A DNA stretch of 64,000 bases from Selaginella moellendorffii (Eukaryota; Streptophyta; Lycopodiopsida; Selaginellales; Selaginellaceae): NCBI RefSeq assembly GCF_000143415.4, contig NW_003314306.1, positions 714,897-778,896 of the forward strand. The letters are read 5' to 3'. The position numbers and the translations under genes were made by a program. Position 1 is the first letter of the stretch. Each line of letters begins with the position of its first letter. This document shows, one piece after another, positions 56,389 through 64,000 of the stretch. Below the pieces are notes generated by a model that worked only from the letters and a program-made list of their open reading frames with translations, did no database searches and was not told where the DNA came from.

Positions 56389-58030
56389 GGTTGCTTACAT
56401 GGTGATTCACTTTTGTTTTCTTCTAGCTTTGTTATGGTGTTGATGGCATTAAAGTGATGCCTTGTCTTTAACATTGTTGATGTTGAGATTCGAGTGAGAT
56501 GAGATGTCTTTCTATAAGATTGATATTGAGTTTCATTAATCTCGATGAAGATAGTGTTGATGATTTGGCTATGGCTTTGTGCTATTGGCATTTCGTGCAT
56601 TGCTAATTAGCAATTATGTTAATGTTCAAACGAACTAAGTGGCAAGTTTGAGTTAGTTGTGTTCTAGACGAGATTATTTAGTAGAGAGTTGAGCTTTAGC
56701 TTTTCCTTGGAAAGTGATTTAGTCGTGGACAATGCTACCTCTCTGAGAGGAAAAGTTAGTGATTGGTATTGAAGTGATTGAATCCTTGTTAGATTTCAGT
56801 TGGGATATATCGATCATTTGATGATTCTTTTTACGCTTGTTATGATATGAGTTACATTTTGCTATAGATGGATTTATAGAGGATTGATTAAATGATCACT
56901 TATTGGGCATAGCTCCATTGTGTTTAACTTTTGGATTGATGCAGAAATGCTCTTCATTAGCTTTGGCATTATGAAGTTTGGCTTATGGATGTGTTAAGGA
57001 AGATATTATAGGTTGCACCATGATTTCTTCTTTAGCATTGAAGTTAACTTCTATAAGACTTGTGATCATTAGTAGGCAAAACTTGGTTATAAGCTTCTTC
57101 GAGCTTTTGGTTCCTTGAGTTTTGTGCTCATAGTTCCATTTATTAGAAGTTGTTAAGGAAAGCATTTTGGCTTGTTAGCTTCAATGTTGAAGTTAGTATG
57201 TGCATCTAGCAATCATTGGTGATGATTAACTATCATTAAAGCTTTATTTCGTTAAAGTGGGATTTATTCAGTAAAATGGGACTAGGTACAAATTTTCAAG
57301 TATTTGAAAATGACATGAAATTATATGTTTTTTGTCCAGGGGCTAGACATATCTGGGGCATGGTGACTAGTGCGGTGACTTTGTGTCCAGACTGAGTCCA
57401 TCTGGTTGTATAATAAATCTCATTGTCAAGGTGAACAAGCCGAATCTGAAGCTAAAGAAGAGCGATGGCATGCGCGCACACACTATTTGTTTGTTCATTG
57501 AGCGTGTGGTGAGCTTTCCAAGATGAACGTCATTCCTATTAGCCAGACATATAACTTAATGGTGAGAACATTTAGATATTATTCAATGTTATCTTTTTCT
57601 AACGCATCTAATTGTGAAGGTGTAGCAAGAAGCATTGCTAGTCTGGAGAAGTCATTTAACTCATTTGACCCTTAGTGTATTTTCATGAAACTAAATAACA
57701 TTCATATTATTAAGGAATTTCTCTAGTACCTTTTTTTTACGACATAGAGGCTTGCATTTCTTTCAAAGGTGATTTAGTAAAAGGCCTGAGGGCACATGCC
57801 ATTCTATTTCTCAGACCGGTATTAAGATATACTAGTGCAAAGGGAAAAAGGTATTTGGTGATCAAGTAAATAGCATGAGGGCACACGCCATTATAAGCCT
57901 AAGCGCTAGTGGACACCTCCTTTTTGGTGTCACGCCTCACGCCATCACGCCATGCCATCACGCCTCCTCTGATTCAGATTCAGATTGTTCACCTTGAAAT
58001 AAAATACATTAGAAACTTAGTAAAGGAATA

Positions 58031-60176
58031 TTAATGAATCTCACCTTGAACCTGGGTTATGAATGCTCTTGCTGCATCTCTTGCATGGTCTGGCAAGGTG
58101 ATGGTGGCACTCTACTTCCGCATCCAACCATGCACAACATTATCCACCGATATGCTCATGCTGGGATCCTTTGGATTCAGCACCCATCTCTTTTCTAGGC
58201 AATCCTTCGTATATCCGGAACTTGGCTTGAACCACTCCACAATTACATTGAAGGAGTTAGTTTCCGTGTCCTCCTCTACATCAGTGATGCAGCGCCCCAC
58301 CTATATCATTTGTTTTTTATTACTGGGTCTAACAAGCACGACCATTCCTTTGCAGACCTGTACTGGATTGAATGCTAAATCCGGCTTCTTGTTCCTCGGC
58401 CCACAATAGTGATCCTCAACATCGTTATCTGTCACTGCATTTCCAAAGGACATTGTTCCGCTACTATCTGGTGCTCTGGGTTCTGGCCAAAAGGACTCTT
58501 CCAATTCTTCATATACAACCGGCCCATTTTGGATAGCAGATATAATCTTCTCCTTGTATTCGAGCAAAGGCTTGCACCTTTTAAAATAGGATTCTCCACC
58601 AAACACCAACCCCCTCTTCCAGAAGGCAATATGCTGTCTAATCCCGGCCACTATACTTTTCTGGTCTTTGAGTCCATTCGGGTGCATCGGCCGTGGGGAA
58701 CTCTGAGGAATCATAGGTTCCCCAGTTATGGGATCTCTCTTGAAGAGTTCAATGCCATCCACTGGCAGCCACACTGTGTCCCATTCTCTCATCTTGTACC
58801 TCATCACTGGAGCACCGTCACGCATGCTGAAATGAAACTGAAGAGGCTTGGAGTGGCCAATCAGCATTTCGGATCCGTCCCTGATGTAGCCTCTTACAAA
58901 CCCCTTAAAGTCTGGAACCTCTGTCACAAGTGCAGCTTCAACAATGCCTTTGATGCAATTTTGGAATTCATCGTAGAGTTGTGGGAGGGTGAGGACATTG
59001 GATCGCCGGAGGGACTCTGCCAGGTGACTAAACATGGCATCGACGTCTTCATGAGTGTGCCCAACCATGAGAAAGCTAAGTGTAACCGTTTCAAATATGC
59101 CTTTGGCAACAAGCATCGCCAAGTACGCAAAGACGTACATGTTTTTGTTCTCACTGCCAGCATTGTTTGTTTGGAGCAGAAGATGGGGTGGAAGGCCACA
59201 TCGGCCGCAAGAACTTCCTTGAGATTCTGCTTCGTTTGGATGAGGCTGTGCATTCACCGGGCGACCAGCCTCGTCGGAATGGCATGAGGCCTCACGTGAT
59301 AACCCTACAATCTGACGGCCAACATATTCACTAGGATGGCATGGGGCCCCACGCGATACTGCAAGCCTTTGCTCCTCCTCCAGCTGAACCCTGTATGGGG
59401 TTCGATCGACAAAGGCCTTATGCAAGGGTTGGCCGTTCAGCTCAGTCTGCGCACTTTGCAGAGACCTTAAGTGTTTTGCTAGGGACGCAATCATCATGTT
59501 TGCACCCCCGCCACCCCATAGAGGTACAAAGAAGTTCCCATAGTTCTGGGCACCATGCCCATGAGCGATTATGCCAAACAGAGACACAGGCAGCTGCATA
59601 GATGAAGAGATTGCCTTGGGGGCAGGATTGAGTCGAGGTAAGCACGTCTTTTTCTGGTCCATTTTGTCGTGGATGATGCAGAGGTAAGAGTCAGGTCTCT
59701 CTATGGAGAGAATCCTGTTATGATAATATGCAGTCCTGCAGCTTCTCTGCTCGATGTTGTGGTCGAGCTGCCTTCTAACCAACGTCTCTCACTCTTGAGC
59801 GCTGCAAGAATTCTTCGACAAAGCCATTTTGATAGCAGTGCACTCGTCACACTTTGAAAAGCTGGAGTACTTTCCTATACTCACATCCCTGAACCTGTTG
59901 CTCCACAATCTACTAAATCTAGATTGGCTCAGCTTCCTGTAGCCATTACTCTGGAGTTCCCGATTCACATCTTCCAATATGGCCCCCTTGGTATACATGG
60001 AAGGGAGAACTCGTTGGGTGTCTCGTGTTCCATCTTCCAAGAGGCGGGTTTTATGTGGTTGCTGTTCGCTACATGTCTCGACAAACCTCTTGAAGATTGC
60101 CTCTCCATATACAACATGACCCCTGGTTTTGTGCGTACCGTCGTTCCCATGGACTGCCTGTTGAACCCTTTGTTCC
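58031..60176 (-). pseudogene. Transposase fragment (C-terminal two-thirds) of second copy
   Basis: Collinear with 37174-39319. It keeps the catalytic-type motifs (LLLQTNNAGSENKNMYVF has lost the Asp to Asn; FLMVGHTHEDVDAMF is intact). Stops at 59791-59789 (CGA to TGA) and 58303-58301 (TGG to TAG) break it. At the two copy-1 stop sites it has sense codons (Gln and Trp). Confidence 0.8.
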
Positions 60177-63100
60177 TTTTGTGTGATGAACTTCACAAAC
60201 GAGGAGATCACTCATGCAGACAAAGTTAGCTCCATCATTAACTTAATGGTGGGACTTGCGGAGGTGGAATCTTCAGTCCACTATATGATCTACGACTCCG
60301 AATCCTATCACAAGTTCTGGAAGGCCTTAAACGAGGTGAAGGCTCAGTTGAAAGGCAAGGAGATGCGGGAGATCCATGGGATAATGGCTAAGAAGAAGAT
60401 ACCGACGAATGTCCGCATCTTCACACTCGCCCTTGTTATTGGTCCTGCAGCAGAGTGGGACTGGAGTGACTTCCCAGCTTCGTTCGACAAGGCCAATCGA
60501 ATTGATCTGAGGGAGGTCAATTTACCCGTGCCTGAGGAACTGAAGACGGCTATGGAGCTTTCGAATCCAAAGAAAGCTCCAGGTGCAGCATGGGAAATGC
60601 TCAGCTGGGTCTTCAACACAATAGCGGGTGGGTCACCTGCTTCCAACTCCAAGGGCAAATGCGTTGTCGAGTACAACTGCAGCGGACTATTCTTTCGAGC
60701 CGCACTACTCAAGGGTATCCCGTGTGTTGCGGTGACAAACTCCATTGAAGAGGTGACTTCAATGGAGCATATAATTACAGTTGCCAAAGAAAAACAATAT
60801 CTTCTCTGCGAACCTGGTGAGTACGCACTTTAAGTTTAAATGTTATCTCACAAGCTCTGTATGCAGGAGCGTGGCCACCCCCAAATGCTGAAACGGCGTT
60901 AACAGCTATTGTTGAAGATACCCATGTTGGGCCGAGCTCACAACCTGCACAAGGTAAGGTCACGTGAGGCCTCACGCCATTTTGATTATAGATCGTTGTG
61001 AATATTCAGACACGAGGACTGAAAAGCGCACTGGTGGCCCATCGAAAAAGGACAAACAGACAAGCAATAAGAAAAAAGGAGGTACAAATTATATTTGCAA
61101 TGGCGTGTGGTCTCATGCCATTCCTTGCAGGAGACACTTCTTCAAAGGCAAAACAGGCAAGCACCAGCCAAGCTCAAACTGACAGTGGTCATAAAAAGCG
61201 AAAGCATGTTGGACAATCGTTGGGATCAGAAGCGTTTGATTCGAAAAGGAAGAAGGGCAACGAAAAGATGATAGGTAATGCCTCGCGGTTATGGCGTGTG
61301 TGCTCATGCCATTCATTGCAGATCAAGGGTTGAGTGAAAGCAGGCAGTCACCACCTCCTGACTCAGATTCCTATGGCGGACTCCCCTTCCCCAATCTCAA
61401 TGGAGAGGTACAATGGATGAGGGATGTTTTTCAAGTCAGGGCCACGTTTTTCTCATCTCGTCGTCTTCAAAGGGTGCAAGAACGTGCAGAAACCATGTTA
61501 AGACAGTCGGGTGAGGATACGGTCCTAGGTCACGCACTAAAACAGGCTATGGATGTCTTGTATTTTGAGATGGAGACTCGGCCAGATGATTTTCCCAAGA
61601 TGGTTCTGGAAGAACAAGCCATCCAGCCTGAGCAGCCTATGGAAGAAATGCAGGAGGGGGATGAGGAGCCAGAGAAAGATAATGAGCAGGAAGAGCAGAA
61701 GGACGAAGAGGAGGACAAAGAAGAGGAGGATGAAGAAGAGGAGGACGAAGAGGACTTGGATGGTCCTCACAATGGTGACGATCACAATAATGACGACGAC
61801 GATGATGACGACGATGGCCAGCCTGAGGTGGCCAAAGAGCAGCGGAGGAAGGTCATACAAGACAAACCATCAAGTAAATAATAGTACATCCATTCCTAAC
61901 CTTTTACCATTTCTAACATTGTCCATGTAGGTCGTAGAGCAAATGGTAAGTAGAGATTATTCAGTTGAATTAAGATACAAACTCTAGCCTTTAGTGTCGA
62001 GGAAGGATAGTGCCAAGCAAGGGTCGAAACGTATGTCCAATCCTTCAGAATCAGCAGTGTGCCCAAGTGATATCGGTCTTAGTTCCTCAATAGCAGTTGA
62101 TGGTAAATACAATATAGTCGATTCAATGTGCTAATGAGTTTGTTTTTAGTAGCACGGGAGGATACCATCTCAATCGAAGGGAGATATTTGGACATGCATA
62201 TGGATCCGCCAGTGGACTCTACTTGCCTGCAAGAGTCATCAGAGCTGGTGGAGGCTACTATCCATATCAGCGCCAAGCAAGCTGACCACGCTCCACTTGA
62301 TGCTGCCCATACCACTGAGTCAATCTTGTCCACGTATCCAACTGACGGTGACCAGGCGCCATTGGACCCGCATGAGGCCGCCCCAGCCGTTGAGCCGGTC
62401 GTATCCTCATTTCCAATGGACTCAATATGTGCCCAATCGTCTGACTACGCGCTGTTGGAACCTCCCTACACCGCCCCTGCTGCCTGTTCGGTCATGTCCA
62501 CTTTGCCAACGGAGGCACCAGCTGAAATGGCGTGTGATCACACGCCATCGGAACCACCCCATGCCACTGTTGAGCCAGTTGTACCAGAGTCTACAGCTGA
62601 AATGGCATGTGCCCACACGCCATCGGATGCAATTGACCCCACATTGCAGAGGAGAGTATTTCTGCCCTTCACATTTCCTCGACCAAAACCCTCTCAACGA
62701 CCATCGGGAGCACCATTCGCTAATATTGTAGATGGTAAAATTGACTTGTACCATTTTTTATGCTGACGCATTTCATTTCAGAGTCATGGCGAAGGTACTG
62801 TATCATTTTTTATCTGAACGGTGTCCTTTTCTCCCATGAGCGTGGCTCGTCCTCGAATGTCATTGCACCCTCCAAAGCCTGCGGTCGCAAGTTGGTCAAA
62901 AAAGACAGATTCACATTAATCACACGGGAGAAACTGCGGGATCTAATAATGACCATGCGACACTTAAAACAGAGGGCCGGGTTCAATTTGCAATTGGGAG
63001 TTTGGACATCCATGATGCGCCACAATGCATTAACGTTGCTACAGATGATGCACGATCAGACGCGAGTAATATTACCATTTGACTTTCTCCTAACGCAGGA

Positions 63101-63644
63101 GGATTGCTTGACTATGGTCCATGTGAGGGGTAGCAAGCCCATCTTCATCAAGCCAGAGGCTGTAGTGATGAACCAGACTGCTAGCTCAAGTGAAATCCTC
63201 ATCATCAATGACTCGCCGATTAAAACTGCAGCGAACACGCACACATATGCAGTGCACCCCATCTCTTGCAGTATGGAAACTAGGGAGAAGAAACCATATG
63301 TTCTGGGGGACCTTGCAAAACGGCTTGGAGCGATGGTGATAGAGAACCGGCCAGTCCAGGAGGTGGCTGCAGAAATCAACCAAATGGCAGATGGAACGGT
63401 ATATCAGAAGCCATTTGATCGGACAGACACCAGTCATCATTTATAGCATGTATATTGTCTAGCCAAGCACTATCCACATCTCCATAATCTGCTCAACCAG
63501 ATGGGTTCTTCGACCACTGAACATGAGCGTGGACGTATTAGAGAAGAGATGGCATTACTATTGGGTTTAAATCCTGATAGTGTGGAGAGTGATGAAATTC
63601 CAAGATTATTGTATAGGCGTTGGAGGCAAAAAATAACAGTCTGA
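60177..63644 (+). pseudogene. Accessory gene fragment (acidic linker and HAD part) of second copy
   Basis: Collinear with 27873-31337 in reverse. Splice sites and the palindromic mini-introns are conserved. It has sense Gln where copy 1 has the TAG at 30719, and no frameshift at the copy-1 G-run, but a TGG-to-TAG change at 63444-63446 truncates the HAD part. The HAD motif reads FYLNGVLFSHE, so the first Asp is Tyr here. Confidence 0.8.
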
Positions 63645-64000
63645 GATGGCATGTATTTATTTTAAAATGTAACTTATTATGGCATGGGGTTCCATGCCAT
63701 TGTATTAATATTAAAAGACAATTCTTTGAGAGGATTTGCATTATACTAGAAGTGTTACAGCATGTTATTGGAAGTCTACGAAGTTGTTTTATTAATAAGG
63801 GGAAAGTAAAGATTGAATGGGGACTTGGGCTCCACCTAGACTCGGAGCAACTGAGCCAATATTAAAAGGATGGAAAGAAATTGGACGATGATGACAAGGA
63901 GAAGAGAGAGGTGAAGCAGTGGCAGGGGGAGGAGAAGTGATTGAGTAGACATTTCCTTGTTTAAAATAAAATGGCATGTGCCTCAATGCAGTTGAATTTT

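Larger units (their letters stand above)
57783..63990. repeat. Palindrome copies in the second giant transposon
   Basis: Copies of the GGCC-centred palindrome lie at about 57783, 57870, 57930-57965 (several partial units run together), 59278, 59338, 60963, 61098, 61292, 62527, 62600, 63678 and 63969. Most are orthologous to those of copy 1, so they were already part of the ancestral transposon. Confidence 0.8.
52216..64000 (+). mobile_element. LARD-like retrotransposon copy 2, interrupted and leaving the window
   Basis: Starts with an LTR (52216-53353) and the primer site TTTGGTATCAGAG, then a non-coding interior collinear with copy 1 up to 57238. There the second giant DNA transposon is inserted; the remaining interior and 3' LTR should lie beyond the window. 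It is clearly more diverged than copy 1 and thus older. Confidence 0.8.
57239..64000. mobile_element. Second giant DNA transposon copy, inverted, internally deleted, right end outside window
   Basis: Begins with the same terminal repeat (AAGCTTTATTTCG, one change) and is the reverse complement of 27521-40932 with deletions. The largest removes bases equivalent to 31338-37173 of copy 1 (about 5.8 kb), fusing the middle of the transposase to the accessory gene at 60176/60177. Another of about 0.85 kb lies near 57930. Base 64000 corresponds to 27521 of copy 1, so the far terminal repeat should lie about 90 bp outside. It lacks the transposase N-terminus and is non-autonomous. The four bases before it are ATTA. 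Confidence 0.88.

Overview
The window looks like nuclear DNA of a land plant with very short introns (about 40-100 nt). Gene content (a SERK co-receptor, a second receptor-like kinase, a DUF616 protein, ABCE1) and gene compactness suggest a lycophyte such as Selaginella; that assignment is inference. Roughly the first 18 kb is genic and the remaining 46 kb is nested transposable elements.

Genic part (1-17.9 kb). Two head-to-head paralogues (1-793 minus, 1065-1988 plus) encode secreted proteins with a short Cys-rich N-terminus fused to a Hedgehog-type Hint (Hog) autoprocessing domain, unexpected in a plant. An AT-rich relic of a repeat seen again at 47-48 kb follows (3480-4620). Next come a complete 11-exon SERK gene (5065-7563 minus), a 7-exon receptor-like kinase of the At1g01540/At3g59110 type (8081-9925 minus), a 6-exon DUF616/TOD1-like gene (10898-12684 plus), a Ser/Pro-rich tandem-repeat ORF (12782-14077 plus), a small tandem duplication (14.5-15.3 kb), and ABCE1/RLI (15504-17874 minus).

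Repeat part (18-64 kb). A broken Ty1/copia fragment (18.25-19.85 kb) precedes a Ty3/gypsy chromovirus on the minus strand (19881-41608). Its interior is a chimera of two copies with complementary deletions, and its 5' LTR is split by a 13.5-kb DNA transposon (27431-40932). That transposon has 24-bp perfect terminal inverted repeats and a likely 4-bp target duplication TCAA. It carries a DDE-type, DUF7869-like transposase (36251-39319, three nonsense codons) and a divergent 10-exon gene of about 1,636 codons joining a ParB-like N-terminus, an acidic linker and a HAD/FCP1-like C-terminus (27873-33218). It is peppered with about 23 copies of a 22-bp GGCC-centred palindrome that lie between genes, inside coding exons, and as the bulk of four introns of only 38-54 nt. 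A second, inverted copy with a 5.8-kb internal deletion starts at 57239 and leaves the window about 90 bp before its far end.

Between them lie two copies of a large non-coding LTR retrotransposon (LARD-like). The first (44279-52005) has a GTTCC target duplication but an inverted partial LTR stuck to its 5' end. The second (from 52216) carries a small TRIM-like insertion at 56079-56388 and is interrupted by the second giant transposon.

The strongest candidate for something undescribed is the giant transposon together with its palindromes and palindrome-built mini-introns; the plant Hint proteins come second.
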